DNA from: JBGQMW01 sp963769845
GTDB taxonomy: Archaea; Thermoproteota; Bathyarchaeia; Bathyarchaeales; Bathycorpusculaceae
Direction of reading: 5' to 3'
NCBI GenBank assembly: GCA_963769845.1
Contig: CAVYNL010000013.1
Span: 111,768 to 175,767 of the forward strand
DNA length: 64,000 nt
In this document: piece by piece, positions 16,487 through 26,063 of the stretch
Position numbering within the stretch: the stretch's first letter is position 1
Layout of the letters: every line of letters begins with the position of its first letter
The notes under the pieces: generated by a model
Database searches by the model: none
What the model was told of the DNA's origin: nothing
Seen by the model: the letters and a program-made list of their open reading frames with translations, nothing else
Made by a program: the position numbers and the translations under genes

Positions 16487-18322
16487 ATGTTCGGTTGGAC
16501 GGGCAAATTCCTGCACGTGAACCTGAGTAGAGGCAAAGCCGTTGCTGATGCGTATGATGCGACTATTGCGAAGAATTTTCTGGGAGGCAGAGGATTTGCT
16601 ATCAAGATTCTGTGGGAAGAATTAAGCCGGGGAACCGATGCTCTGTCACCCGAGAACAAACTTGTTTTTGCCGCCGGGCCTTTGACGGGTTTTGCCTTGC
16701 CGAGTAGTGGCAAGCTTGTTGTGGCCGCGAAGAGTCCGCTCACTGGGGGCTACGGTGACGGAAACATCGGGACTCTGGCGGCTGTTCAGATGCGCAAAGC
16801 AGGGTACGATGCTGTCGTGATAGAGGGCAAGGCCAAGACACCTGCTGCATTGCTAGTTCAGGACGAATCTGTTGAGTTTCTTGACGCCAAGGACTTGTGG
16901 GGCTTGGACTCTTTCAAGACGGAGGAGAAGCTGAGCGAAGTCTACAGCCCGCGAGCAGGCATCCTCTGCATCGGGCAGGCAGGAGAGAACCTCGTGAAAT
17001 ACGCAAACGTGGTTTCGCAGCATGGCCGCGCTGGCGGCAGGCCCGGCATGGGTGCTGTCATGGGCGCGAAGAACTTGAAGGCACTGGTGTTCGTTGGTTC
17101 ACGTGAACTTTCAGCTGCCGACCCTAAAGAAATGGCCGAATTGGGTTCAGAAGCGTACCGAGAAGTCTTGATGAAGCCCAACTATGCCTTCTGGAAACGT
17201 CAGGGGACGATGAGCACCGTTGAGTGGAGTCAAGAGAACAGTGTTCTTCCAGCTTTCAACTATCGAGAAGGCGTTTTTGGCAGATCCGCAGACATTGGCG
17301 GCTTCGCGATGGAAAAAACGAAAGTGGCAAACCGTGGCTGTCCGCAGTGCAACATGACTTGCGGCAACTTTGTCAAGGATTCGGAGCAGCAAGAATCAGA
17401 GCTTGACTACGAGAACGTGGTGATGCTGGGCCCAAACATCGGACTGGGCGACTTGGACAAAGTTGCGGCTTTGATCCGCATGGCCGACGAGTTTGGTCTT
17501 GATACGATTTCGCTGGGAAATGTTCTGGGTTTTGCGATGGAAGCGTCCGAGAAGGGGTTGATTGAGCAGAAGATTCCGTGGGGACAGTTCAAGGCGGCCA
17601 AGGCGTTGGTCCAAGACATAGCCTACAGAAAAGGTGAACTGGGAGATGTGCTTGCTGAGGGTGTTCAATTCGCGTCTGAGCAAATCGGTGGAGGCTCAGA
17701 AAAGTGGGCCATGCACGTCAAGGGCTTAGAGATTTCGGCCTACGACTGTCACTCCGCTCCCGGCATGGCGCTAGCCTATGGGACGTGTTCGATTGGCGCG
17801 CATCATAAGGACGCGTGGGTGGTTTCGTGGGAAGTGAAGGCGGGACGCAAGAGCTACAACGCGGCGAAAGTGAACAAGGTTATCGAGTTGCAGCGTGTTC
17901 GCGGGGGGATTTTCGAGTGCCTGACTGTCTGCAGGTTTCCATGGATTGAAGTGGGGCTTGAGCTCGAATGGTACCCGCGGCTTCTCCATGCAGCCACAGG
18001 CCTGGACATTTCTCTGGAAGACCTGAACATCGTTGCCGACAGGGTGTTCAATCTTACTCGTGCCTTCTGGATACGCGAATACGGCAAGAAGTGGACGCGT
18101 GAGATGGATGTTCCTCCCATGAGGTGGTTTGATGAACCATTGACCAAAGGCGCTCTAAAAAAAGCGAAGCTCAGCAGGGCAAAATATGATAGGATGTTGC
18201 AGACTTACTATCGAAAAAGAGGATGGGACGAGCAGGGAGTGCCGAGGAAATCAACGTTGAAGAACCTTGGGCTGGAGGATGTCGTAGGGCAGCTTAAGCA
18301 TTGTGTCAGCATGTCTGACTGA
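16487..18322 (+). CDS. Aldehyde:ferredoxin oxidoreductase (tungsten/molybdopterin), AOR number 1
   Basis: Oxidises aldehydes to acids and reduces ferredoxin, using a bis-pterin tungsten (or molybdenum) centre and a [4Fe-4S] cluster. The N-terminal domain reads MFGWTGKFLHVNLS...GGRGFAIKILWEEL, as in the family. Pterin contacts lie around AAGPLTGFALPSSGK and GGRPGMGAVMGAKNLKA. Cluster cysteines are CPQCNMTC (the canonical CxxCxxxC) and the later Cys in CLTVCRF. Length 611. The ATG at 16487 follows GGTGAGA; GTG at 16472 is a weaker alternative. Between an FAD oxidoreductase and convergent proS; the two oxidoreductases may act together, though that is only suggested by position. Confidence 0.93.
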   Translation: MFGWTGKFLHVNLSRGKAVADAYDATIAKNFLGGRGFAIKILWEELSRGTDALSPENKLVFAAGPLTGFALPSSGKLVVAAKSPLTGGYGDGNIGTLAAVQMRKAGYDAVVIEGKAKTPAALLVQDESVEFLDAKDLWGLDSFKTEEKLSEVYSPRAGILCIGQAGENLVKYANVVSQHGRAGGRPGMGAVMGAKNLKALVFVGSRELSAADPKEMAELGSEAYREVLMKPNYAFWKRQGTMSTVEWSQENSVLPAFNYREGVFGRSADIGGFAMEKTKVANRGCPQCNMTCGNFVKDSEQQESELDYENVVMLGPNIGLGDLDKVAALIRMADEFGLDTISLGNVLGFAMEASEKGLIEQKIPWGQFKAAKALVQDIAYRKGELGDVLAEGVQFASEQIGGGSEKWAMHVKGLEISAYDCHSAPGMALAYGTCSIGAHHKDAWVVSWEVKAGRKSYNAAKVNKVIELQRVRGGIFECLTVCRFPWIEVGLELEWYPRLLHAATGLDISLEDLNIVADRVFNLTRAFWIREYGKKWTREMDVPPMRWFDEPLTKGALKKAKLSRAKYDRMLQTYYRKRGWDEQGVPRKSTLKNLGLEDVVGQLKHCVSMSD

Positions 18323-18348
18323 AACATGGAACCCTGCTGCTTCTTTTT

Positions 18349-19791
18349 CTAGTAAGACCTGGCGAAGTAGACGACTTCTTTTGCTTCTCGGCCGCAGTGT
18401 ACACACTTTGAGAAAGGCTTTTCGTTTTCGGGCGAGATCAGTCTGATGGTTGCGCCTGTTTCTTCTTTGGTTTTTGCTTCACAGTCAGAGTCGCCGCACC
18501 ACGAAGCTTTTATGAAGCCTCCTTTCTCGTTCAGAATCTTTTGGAATTCGTCGTAGGTCTTCACCGTGAATGTGCTGTTCTCCAGGAACTTCTTGGCCTT
18601 GTTGAAGAGACTTGTTTGGATCTCGTCGAGCATTTTCACTGCAGCTTCGGCTATTTCTTCTTCTTTCACGGCGTTCTTGGCGTGGGTGTCGCGTCGGGCG
18701 AACATCACTTGCTTTTGTTTCACGTCTCTCGGGCCGATTTCTATCCTTATTGGGACGCCTTTCAGTTCCCACTCGTTAAACTTCCAGCCTGGCGTGTATT
18801 CTGCCCTGTCATCCAAGACTGCTTCGATTCCTTTGACTTGTAGGTTTTGAAAGACTTCTTTGGCTTTGGACAGTATTACTTCCGAGCCTGCGTCCTTGTA
18901 GGGTATAGGGACTATCACAACTTGCACTGGAGCTACCTTCGGCGGCAGAACGAGTCCTTTGTCGTCGCCGTGAACCATTATGAGGGCGCCTATCATGCGT
19001 GTTGATATGCCCCAGGAAGTCTGCCAGACTAGGCTTTCTTTTTCTTTCTCGTCTAGAAACTTGATGTCGAACACTTTTGAGAAATGCTGTCCGAGGTTGT
19101 GTGAGGTTCCCATCTGAAGTGCTTTGCCGTCGGGCATCATGGCTTCCAGTGTCATCGTGTATAGTGCTCCTGCGAATTTTTCGTTTTCTGTTTTCTTTCC
19201 TGCGAGCACTGGGACGGCTAGGTAGTCTTCCATTATTTCCCTGTAGAAGCCTAGGATTTCCATGACTTCCTTGTCTGCTTCTTCTTTTGTTGTGTGTGCA
19301 GTGTGTCCTTCCTGCCATAGGAATTCTCGTGTTCTGAGGAAGAGTTTTGTGGCTTTTGTTTCCCATCTGACGACGCTGCCCCATTGGTTGAGTTTTATGG
19401 GGAGGTCTCTCCAGCTGCGGATCCACTTTGAGAATGCGGCGTACATTATCGTTTCAGACGTGGGTCGTATTGCCAGTCTTTCTTCGAGCGGGGTGTTGCC
19501 GCCGATGGTGACCCAGGCAACTTCCGGGACGAAACCCTCGAAGTGTTCTGCTTCCTTTTTCAGGAAGCTTTCGGGGATGAAGAGTGGGAAGTACACGTTC
19601 CTGTGTCCTGTGGACTTTATTCTCTTGTTGAAGGTTTCCTGGATTTTCTCCCAGATGGCGTACGAGTGTTCACGGAATATCATGCAGCCTTTCACGGGCG
19701 CATAATCCGCAAATCCACTTTTCAAGATGACCTGTGTGTACCATTCTGAGAGGTCTTCGGACTTTTTTACAGTCACTCCGGTATCTGACAT
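18349..19791 (-). CDS. proS: Prolyl-tRNA synthetase, archaeal/eukaryotic type
   Basis: Class II synthetase charging tRNA-Pro. Motif 2 lies around NQWGSVVRWETKATKLFLRTREFLW and motif 3 around GDDKGLVLPPKVAPVQVVIVP; the TSETIMY and RTREF segments form the active site. A C-terminal zinc-binding extension (CGDSDCEA ... KCVHCGREAKEVVYFARSY) is typical of the archaeal/eukaryotic form and ends in the usual Tyr. Length 480, complete. Its last base is 27 bases from the convergent AOR stop. Confidence 0.97.
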   Translation of the reverse strand: MSDTGVTVKKSEDLSEWYTQVILKSGFADYAPVKGCMIFREHSYAIWEKIQETFNKRIKSTGHRNVYFPLFIPESFLKKEAEHFEGFVPEVAWVTIGGNTPLEERLAIRPTSETIMYAAFSKWIRSWRDLPIKLNQWGSVVRWETKATKLFLRTREFLWQEGHTAHTTKEEADKEVMEILGFYREIMEDYLAVPVLAGKKTENEKFAGALYTMTLEAMMPDGKALQMGTSHNLGQHFSKVFDIKFLDEKEKESLVWQTSWGISTRMIGALIMVHGDDKGLVLPPKVAPVQVVIVPIPYKDAGSEVILSKAKEVFQNLQVKGIEAVLDDRAEYTPGWKFNEWELKGVPIRIEIGPRDVKQKQVMFARRDTHAKNAVKEEEIAEAAVKMLDEIQTSLFNKAKKFLENSTFTVKTYDEFQKILNEKGGFIKASWCGDSDCEAKTKEETGATIRLISPENEKPFSKCVHCGREAKEVVYFARSY

Positions 19792-20038
19792 TCTGTTCTC
19801 TCACCTTGTTCTACAGTGGCTGGATATAATGTTAATGCAGAAGGTCTTTGCAGTGGCAGAGTTCAGCGAGAATTTAGCAACGTGGAACGCAATCGCCCAT
19901 TTCAACCACTTCCGATGACAGTGCAGAATGCAGCATTTAAACATTGTTCTCAAGCGTCGTCTGCCAGTGACTCTTTTTGATGCGTAAGTGTTTTAACTAT
20001 TTCAGCACCAACTTAGAGTTGATTCTCAAGTGGTGTGA

Positions 20039-21283
20039 GTGTTGAAGGCAATTCTCGTTATCGCAGACGGCATGGCTGACAGACCGCTGAAGGAATTGGA
20101 TGGAAAGACTCCGCTGGAGGCTGCTGTCAAGCCTGCAATGAATCAGATAGCGGAAAACGGAGTGTGCGGCATCATCGACCCGATCTCGCCTGGGATACCG
20201 CCGGGCAGTGACACGGCTACGCTTGCTTTCCTCGGCTACGACCCGATGGAAGTTTATTCTGGAAGGGGAGCTTTGGAGGCTGTGGGTTCCGGTGTTGAGG
20301 TTTTGCCGGGAGATGTGGCTTTCAGGTGTAACTTTGCAACGACGGACAAGAACCTTGCTGTTCTCGACAGGCGTGCAGGCCGCATTTCGAATGAGGACGC
20401 GTCACGGTTGACGCGGAGCCTGCAAAAAGTCAAGCTCAAGAGATCATTCAATGCCAGTTTCCTCTTCAAGAACACTGTTCAGCACAGAGCGGCTTTGGTT
20501 ATCCGCGGACCGAAGCTTTCAACGGCGATCAGTGACTCTGATCCTGAGGTGAACGGGAAAAAAGTCTTAGAAATAAGACCGCTTGACAAGCGACCAGAAT
20601 CTGTGCGGACGGCAGCGATCGTCAGTGATCTTATGATAGGGTTCCAAAAGGTTCTGGCTGAGCATCCTGTTAACAAGGAAAGAGCTAGGCGTGGACAGCC
20701 TTTGGCGAATATTGTTCTTTGCAGGGGAGCTGGTACGATTCCCAAGATTACGACGCTTCGAGAACTCTACGATGTCAAGTCAGCTTGTGTAGCTGCGGTT
20801 TCTTTGATCAGGGGGGTGTGCAAGGTCGCAGGCATGGACATCGTCAGCGTTAAGGGCGCTACGGGTACGCCTCAGACGGATTACATGGCTAAGGCCAAGG
20901 GGGCGGTGCAGGCGCTTAAGACCCATGATTTTGTGCTTTTGCACGTCAAGGCTACGGACGTTGCGAGTCATGATGGAGACGCAAGGTTGAAGGCGGAGAT
21001 TATTGGGAAAATTGACAGGATGTTGGATTACCTTTTGAAGAACGTCGACTTGAACACGACGCATTTGGCCTTGACGGCTGACCATACGACCTCGTGCGCC
21101 ACGCGGAATCATGAGGGCGATCCCGTTCCAGTTGCGGTCTTTGGACCGTATGTTCGTCGTGACAGCGTCAGGGAGTACAGTGAAAGAGCATGCGCTGAGG
21201 GTGGGCTAAACAGGATATTGGGCGCTGATCTCATGCATATTTTGATGAGTTATCTGGGGCGGACCAAGAAGTTCGGTTCCTAG
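20039..21283 (+). CDS. apgM: Cofactor-independent phosphoglycerate mutase (ApgM)
   Basis: Interconverts 3- and 2-phosphoglycerate without 2,3-bisphosphoglycerate; alkaline-phosphatase fold with two metals. Signature blocks: ILVIADGMADRP at the N-terminus (metal Asp), PPGSDTATLAFLGYDP with the phospho-Ser (GSDTA), YSGRGALEA, and the C-terminal HVKATDVASHDGD and LTADHTTSC metal ligands. Length 414 as expected for archaeal ApgM. GTG start at 20039; TTG two codons later is an alternative. The stop overlaps by four bases the stop of the convergent NAD-kinase-family gene. It supplies the step after PGK, encoded further along in this window. Confidence 0.95.
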   Translation: MLKAILVIADGMADRPLKELDGKTPLEAAVKPAMNQIAENGVCGIIDPISPGIPPGSDTATLAFLGYDPMEVYSGRGALEAVGSGVEVLPGDVAFRCNFATTDKNLAVLDRRAGRISNEDASRLTRSLQKVKLKRSFNASFLFKNTVQHRAALVIRGPKLSTAISDSDPEVNGKKVLEIRPLDKRPESVRTAAIVSDLMIGFQKVLAEHPVNKERARRGQPLANIVLCRGAGTIPKITTLRELYDVKSACVAAVSLIRGVCKVAGMDIVSVKGATGTPQTDYMAKAKGAVQALKTHDFVLLHVKATDVASHDGDARLKAEIIGKIDRMLDYLLKNVDLNTTHLALTADHTTSCATRNHEGDPVPVAVFGPYVRRDSVREYSERACAEGGLNRILGADLMHILMSYLGRTKKFGS

Positions 21284-22398
21284 CGGACGGGCATGAGTCT
21301 CCATTCCTTGTAGTCGGTCACAACTCGCATGTAGCCTCTCAATGTTGTGTCCAATTCGGCGTCGCCTGTGTCAACTCGGAGCAGGCCTCCGTCGATGTTT
21401 TTGAGCTTGTTCTTTGTGGCTGCGACGATTATGTGCTGCTTGCTGACGCGTCTTATTATCTGTGGGCTAATCTGCTGGTTTCCTCTGCCTAGGAGGATTC
21501 CCTGGTGGCCGATGGGCGAGAGTATGATCCATGTGTTCTGCCAGTTCTTGACCTGTTCAAGGATCTTTTTCTCGTCTACGTCAAGTGTTACGCCGCCGTT
21601 TGCGTAGATGTCGACGCCCAAAACCGTCTTCTTCACGCCTAGCAGTTCTGCGAGGCCTTTCACTGTTGTTCCAGGGCCGAGAATAAGTGTGGCGGTCTTG
21701 GGGATTTCTTCTGTTATGAATCTTGCTATTGCTGTTTGGTTGTCTTTCTCGTCGTCTGTTTCTGGGCTCACTTGTTTGCTGCCTTGAACGTGCGCGGGCA
21801 ACAGCGGGGCTTTCAAGTAGCCGTGAAGTTTGACTGAGAAAACGTCGTTTCGTATGGCATTTTCGTCAGCGTCCATGACTTCGAACTCTGCCGTATCTGC
21901 TCGTTTCTGTGCGTACGCCAAGACTACTTCAACGGCATCCGATGGGTCTACTGCGAAGAGACCGCTGTACATCTTGACGCCTGATGGGACGCCTAAGACT
22001 GGTGTTTCATCAAAGCCACCTAGTGCGTCCAAGATGTCCTTTGCCGTACCATCGCCGCCGACGAAGACTATCAGGTCCACTTTTGCCGCTGTGAGTAGTT
22101 TGATGGCGGTTTTTGTGTCGTCAGCAGACGTTTCTTGGGCAATTTTCATGGGGAGAATCTCGACATGCCAGCCAGTTTCTTCGGCTTCGTCTCCGCCCAT
22201 TATTCCGGGACACGTTAGAACTTCTATCGGCGTGTCGGCCTTGTTTGTGTGCAGTTTTTTGAGGAATTCTGTGGCTCTTGATGGCGATACTGGTTCGGCT
22301 CCGTGGGCGATTGCTTCTTTGAGGATGTTGTCCGTTCCTTTGAGGCCCACTTTTCCTCCCATGCCCGCTATGGGGTTGACGACCAGGCCTAGTTTCAT
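21280..22398 (-). CDS. ATP-NAD kinase family protein
   Basis: 372 residues with the NAD/diacylglycerol-kinase-like fold: VNPIAGMGGKVGLKG at the N-terminus, FVGGDGTAKDILDAL with the GGDG ATP motif, GVPSGVKMYSGLFAV, and a C-terminal LSPIGHQGILLGRGNQQISP. It is longer than classical NAD kinase (about 270-300) and belongs to the larger branch of the family seen in archaea and some bacteria; NAD phosphorylation is plausible but not shown. The C-terminus overlaps apgM convergently by four bases. Confidence 0.8.
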   Translation of the reverse strand: MKLGLVVNPIAGMGGKVGLKGTDNILKEAIAHGAEPVSPSRATEFLKKLHTNKADTPIEVLTCPGIMGGDEAEETGWHVEILPMKIAQETSADDTKTAIKLLTAAKVDLIVFVGGDGTAKDILDALGGFDETPVLGVPSGVKMYSGLFAVDPSDAVEVVLAYAQKRADTAEFEVMDADENAIRNDVFSVKLHGYLKAPLLPAHVQGSKQVSPETDDEKDNQTAIARFITEEIPKTATLILGPGTTVKGLAELLGVKKTVLGVDIYANGGVTLDVDEKKILEQVKNWQNTWIILSPIGHQGILLGRGNQQISPQIIRRVSKQHIIVAATKNKLKNIDGGLLRVDTGDAELDTTLRGYMRVVTDYKEWRLMPVR

Positions 22399-22585
22399 GT
22401 TTTCTCATCAGCTGTGTGTTGCGGAACAGTGTATAAACAGTTTCTCTTGAGGTTTCACGGTTTTAGAGTGTGTCCCGTGCTTTGGTGTGTTTGTTGAGAA
22501 TCGACCATGCGAAAGCCGTGAGCGGTTCTGGAAATTCTTATATTTGGAGAGTTCGAAGGTTGCTTGCTAAAAGAGGGGTTGTTTT

Positions 22586-23563
22586 ATGCCTGCGGAGAAG
22601 ATGAAGAAGGTGCTTGTGACCGGTGCCACAGGCCAGATTGGTTCTGAATTGACGGTCGAGTTACGGAAGAAGTACGGGGGGGACAACGTTATCGCTGTGG
22701 GACATAGCAGGAGGCCCAGCGATGCGTTGCTGAATTCGGGGCCGTTTGAGTCTTTGGATGTCAGCGACCGTCTGATTCTTGAAAAGGTTATCAAGAAGTA
22801 TGGGGTGGATACGGTTTATCATTTGGCGGCTGTTCTGTCTGCGACTGGCGAGCAGAATCCACAGCTTGCCTGGAGCTTGAATATGGGTAGTCTCTACAAC
22901 GTTTTGGAGATCGCGAGAGAGCAGAAGTTGGACCGAGTCTTCTGGCCGAGTTCTATAGCGGCTTTCGGTCCGACGAGCCCGCGAGTGAACACGCCTCAGG
23001 AGACGGTTTTGATTCCTAGCACGATGTATGGTGTCACGAAGGTTGCGGGAGAGTTGTTGTGCAACTACTATTTTGTCAAGTTCGGCGTGGACGTTAGGGG
23101 CCTGCGTTATCCGGGAATCATAAGCAGTGAGGTTCTTCCGGGGGGCGGGACGACGGATTATGCTGTTGCCATTTTCTATGAGGCGATAAAGATGAAGCAT
23201 TATGTTTGTTTCGTTCGCGAGGACACTGTTTTGCCCATGATGTACATGCCTGACTGTATCAAGGCAACGGTGGATCTGATGGAGGCTGAGCCGGCTCGTG
23301 TGAAGCGTCATGACAGCTACAACCTTGCTGGGATGAGCTTCTCCGCTGGGCAGTTGGCGGCCGAAATCAAGAAGTACGTTCCCGAGTTCCGGTGCGAGTA
23401 CAAGCCTGATTTTAGGCAGAAGATTGCGGATTCGTGGCCGATGTCGATAGACGACAGCATGGCGCGCAGGGACTGGGGCTGGAAACCGACGTATGATTTG
23501 GCCGCGATGACGAAGGACATGGTTCAAAAGCTTTCCAAACGTTTCAACGAAGGCAAGCTGTAG
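22586..23563 (+). CDS. tdh: L-threonine 3-dehydrogenase, short-chain (SDR/epimerase) type
   Basis: Extended SDR enzyme oxidising threonine to 2-amino-3-ketobutyrate with NAD. Rossmann motif VTGATGQIGSEL at residues 10-21, HLAAVLSATGE, the SSIAAFGP Ser, and catalytic YGVTK (about residue 150); RYPGIIS and the tail IADSWPMSIDDSMARRDWGW are typical of this TDH group. Length 325. A TTATATTTGG box lies about 45 bases upstream. The next gene, 61 bases downstream, encodes the partner enzyme Kbl, which settles the assignment over a generic epimerase. Confidence 0.92.
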   Translation: MPAEKMKKVLVTGATGQIGSELTVELRKKYGGDNVIAVGHSRRPSDALLNSGPFESLDVSDRLILEKVIKKYGVDTVYHLAAVLSATGEQNPQLAWSLNMGSLYNVLEIAREQKLDRVFWPSSIAAFGPTSPRVNTPQETVLIPSTMYGVTKVAGELLCNYYFVKFGVDVRGLRYPGIISSEVLPGGGTTDYAVAIFYEAIKMKHYVCFVREDTVLPMMYMPDCIKATVDLMEAEPARVKRHDSYNLAGMSFSAGQLAAEIKKYVPEFRCEYKPDFRQKIADSWPMSIDDSMARRDWGWKPTYDLAAMTKDMVQKLSKRFNEGKL

Positions 23564-23624
23564 AATCTGTCTGCAGGCTGGAAAGAGTTAAAAGTGTGTT
23601 GGCACTAGACGGAAAAAAGAGGTA

Positions 23625-24827
23625 ATGGTGGAAATGCGGAATCCCACGTCGTTCTTGCGTGAAGAGTACCAGGATTTGGTGAAGAGCGAGCTCGACTGGA
23701 AACTGCGAATTCTGCAGGGTCCGAGCACTCCCTGGTGCACGGTTGATGGAAAGAAAGTTTTGATGTTCTGTTCCAACAACTACTTGGGCTTGAGCAATCA
23801 TCCGCGGTTGAAAGAGGCCGCGATAAAGGCGGTTCAGACTCATGGTGCCGGTTCGGGTTCTGTCAGGCCTATCGCGGGAACCATGGACATACACATCGAG
23901 CTTGAGAAGCGTTTGGCAAAGTTCAAGCATGCGGAGGCTTCACTTGTTTATCAGACTGGTTTTGCGGCCAACGCGGGGCTGATTCCTCAACTCGCTGGGA
24001 AGGGTGATTTGATAATCAGTGATGAGCTCAATCATGGTAGCATCATCGACGGTGTCCGCTTGTCGCACGGTGAGCGTGCTGTTTACAAGCATTCTGACGC
24101 GGATGATTTGGGCAGAGTCTTGGACGAGGCGGAGAAGCATTCGCCCGAGTATCGGAGGATTTTGGTAATCACTGATGGTGTTTTCTCGATGGACGGTGAC
24201 ATTGCGCCGCTCGATAAGGTGGCGAAGGTAGCGTCAGAGCATGGTGCCATGGTGTACGTGGACGATGCTCATGGAGAAGGCGTGCTTGGCGAGGGCGGAA
24301 GAGGGATTGTTTCGCATTTCAAGCTGAGTAGAGACATGGTTCAAGTGGAGATGGGAACCTTTTCGAAGGCTTTCGGTGTCGTCGGCGGACACGTTTCAGG
24401 CTCGAAAGACCTGTATGATTTTGCCTATAACAAGTCGCGGACATGGCTTCTGAGCGGTTCACACCCGCCTGCGGTTGCGGCAGCATGCATCGCGGCCGTT
24501 GATGTGCTTGAGAGCGAGCCGCAGCACGTTCGAACACTCTGGGACCACACGCGGTACTTCAAGAAAGCGATGAAGGATTTGGGCTTCAACATTGGCAGGA
24601 GCGAGACTCCGATCACGCCCGTGATCGTCGGCGAGAGCAGCGTGGCCAAGAAGCTGAGTGGGCGGTTGTTTGAGGAAGGCGTGTTTGCCTTGCCGATCGT
24701 GTTCCCGATGGTTGCCAGAGACAAAGCGCGGATAAGGACGATCATGAATGCTGCGTTGACAAGGAAGGACTTGGACTTCGCTATCGGTGCGTTCGAGAAG
24801 ATCGGAAAGGAACTGCACATAATCTAG
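23625..24827 (+). CDS. kbl: Glycine C-acetyltransferase (2-amino-3-ketobutyrate CoA ligase)
   Basis: PLP enzyme of the alpha-oxoamine synthase family that splits 2-amino-3-ketobutyrate with CoA into glycine and acetyl-CoA. Motifs: FCSNNYLGLSNHP, GAGSGSVRPIAGT, DELNHGSIIDG, VYVDDAHGEGVLGE and the PLP lysine in MGTFSKAFGVVGG (about residue 245). Length 400, complete. The ATG follows GAGGT at the right spacing. With tdh it forms a two-gene threonine degradation unit; the glycine could feed C1 metabolism and the acetyl-CoA an ADP-forming synthetase such as the ACD subunit in this window. Confidence 0.95.
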   Translation: MVEMRNPTSFLREEYQDLVKSELDWKLRILQGPSTPWCTVDGKKVLMFCSNNYLGLSNHPRLKEAAIKAVQTHGAGSGSVRPIAGTMDIHIELEKRLAKFKHAEASLVYQTGFAANAGLIPQLAGKGDLIISDELNHGSIIDGVRLSHGERAVYKHSDADDLGRVLDEAEKHSPEYRRILVITDGVFSMDGDIAPLDKVAKVASEHGAMVYVDDAHGEGVLGEGGRGIVSHFKLSRDMVQVEMGTFSKAFGVVGGHVSGSKDLYDFAYNKSRTWLLSGSHPPAVAAACIAAVDVLESEPQHVRTLWDHTRYFKKAMKDLGFNIGRSETPITPVIVGESSVAKKLSGRLFEEGVFALPIVFPMVARDKARIRTIMNAALTRKDLDFAIGAFEKIGKELHII

Positions 24828-24876
24828 GCAGCCTCTTTTTCGGCAGAGTGCTATCCGTTTGAATAAGCGGAGCGTA

Positions 24877-24888
24877 GGCGCGCGCGCC
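24877..24888. repeat. 12-base alternating GC palindrome
   Basis: GGCGCGCGCGCC, a perfect palindrome, between kbl and the membrane winged-helix gene. It is the longest of several alternating GC tracts in non-coding parts of this window (see findings). Confidence 0.6.
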
Positions 24889-24948
24889 GTCTTCAGGTCT
24901 GATAGAAGGTTCTTTTACCTTGGCGGCATGGGCTGATGATTCTGCTTG

Positions 24949-24977
24949 GTAAAGATTCCTTTACGAAAACCCTTATT
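24949..24977 (+). promoter_or_regulatory. Inverted repeat and TATA-like box before the membrane regulator
   Basis: GTAAAG-ATTC-CTTTAC (24949-24964) is a perfect 6-bp inverted repeat just upstream of a CCCTTATTTC box (about 24970-24979), 47 bases before the start of the regulator gene. A second, looser repeat, AAGGT/ACCTT, lies at about 24906-24921. The placement suggests autoregulation by the winged-helix protein downstream. Confidence 0.4.
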
Positions 24978-25010
24978 TCACGCCGTTGGACAGTATATTG
25001 TTGAAGGACA

Positions 25011-25985
25011 ATGACCGATTTTGAGGAAGAGACCTATTCCACGGTTTTCACGTCTTTGAGGCATCCGATTCGCAGGAAGATTCTGAGGACTCTTTCGGCA
25101 GGTGCTCAGAATTTTTCGGATTTGCAGAGGGCTTTCGACATAGAGAGCTCTCATATGACTTATCACTTGGATGGTTTGGGAAACCTTCTCCTTAAGACTG
25201 CCGATGGAAAGTACATGTTGTCTCCGCTCGGGAGAACCGCGGTCTCCATGATGAAGCAGGTGGAAGAACCGCCGAGCAAAACCCCTCCGCACGTATCACT
25301 TTCGGTGAAGAAGTGGAAGCTGCTCGTCGTAGCATTAACGTTGGGAATTATCTTGTTGTCGGCCGCCTTCTTTTTCGAGTATCAGAACATGAGTTTGCCC
25401 AACTACCAGTCTTCAAGCTTGGAGGACAGGTACGTCGTGAACGGTTCGGTCGAAAGTGCCCTCGCCAAGAATGAGACATCCAAATTTGACCCCATGTCCA
25501 ATGTCTCATCGTCTTTTGCGCTGCTCTATGGCGCAGGACACGTGAGATTGTATTCTCTCGGCAGTTTAGCGGATAATTCCACACTGGAAATCGAAATGCA
25601 AATACTTGATTCTATCGGACATGGAGCAGGCATCTCAATAGCTGTCTATGCCGTTACAGTTCACCCCGTCGTGGCCTACACCGGGACGCTCGACAAGGAC
25701 TTGGAGCCGGTGGACCTCAATAGCACGCGGCAGGTTGTTGAGTGGGCCCATTCATACGACAGGATTTGGAGCAGCACAGCAGACAACGGCAGTAGATTTT
25801 CGGTGCTGCTTCCGGAAGCTGGAGACTATTATATCGTAGTCGAGGGGCCAGTCGAATGGAATGGAACAGACTATCACACGATAGGGTACACGATGACTCT
25901 CCAAATCCAATACCAAGGAAACTACGTGCCATTTTCCTTCGGAAATGAACAAGACAGTTCAGTTTGGGCTTTCTTTCCCACATAG
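25011..25985 (+). CDS. Membrane-anchored winged-helix transcriptional regulator
   Basis: 324 residues in three parts. Residues 1-85 form an ArsR-like winged helix (VFTSLRHPIRRKILRTLS, FSDLQRAFDIESSHMTYHLD, LSPLGRTAVSMMKQ). One hydrophobic helix at about 103-123 (LLVVALTLGIILLSAAFFF) follows a basic stretch. The C-terminal 200 residues are strand-rich, with several Asn-X-Ser/Thr sites, and would lie outside the cell; the ending DYYIVVEGPVEWNGTDYHTIGY looks like a carbohydrate- or ligand-binding beta domain. The layout suggests a one-component sensor passing an outside signal straight to DNA. Target genes and ligand are unknown; the inverted repeat upstream suggests self-control. Confidence 0.7.
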   Translation: MTDFEEETYSTVFTSLRHPIRRKILRTLSAGAQNFSDLQRAFDIESSHMTYHLDGLGNLLLKTADGKYMLSPLGRTAVSMMKQVEEPPSKTPPHVSLSVKKWKLLVVALTLGIILLSAAFFFEYQNMSLPNYQSSSLEDRYVVNGSVESALAKNETSKFDPMSNVSSSFALLYGAGHVRLYSLGSLADNSTLEIEMQILDSIGHGAGISIAVYAVTVHPVVAYTGTLDKDLEPVDLNSTRQVVEWAHSYDRIWSSTADNGSRFSVLLPEAGDYYIVVEGPVEWNGTDYHTIGYTMTLQIQYQGNYVPFSFGNEQDSSVWAFFPT

Positions 25986-26020
25986 TAACACCCTGAAATC
26001 TCCATGCAAGGCAGAAGAAC

Positions 26021-26042
26021 GGGATTGCGGGAGATATCTCCA
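26021..26042. repeat. Dispersed repeat, copy A (convergent intergenic)
   Basis: A 22-base element beginning GGGATTGCGGGAGATA and ending CTCCA; 21 of 22 bases match copy B at 42186-42207. It contains the perfect palindrome GGAGATATCTCC. It lies between the convergent stops of the membrane regulator and the AOR number 2 gene. Confidence 0.55.
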
Positions 26043-26063
26043 TTTGCCCTGCGGGAACTTTTT

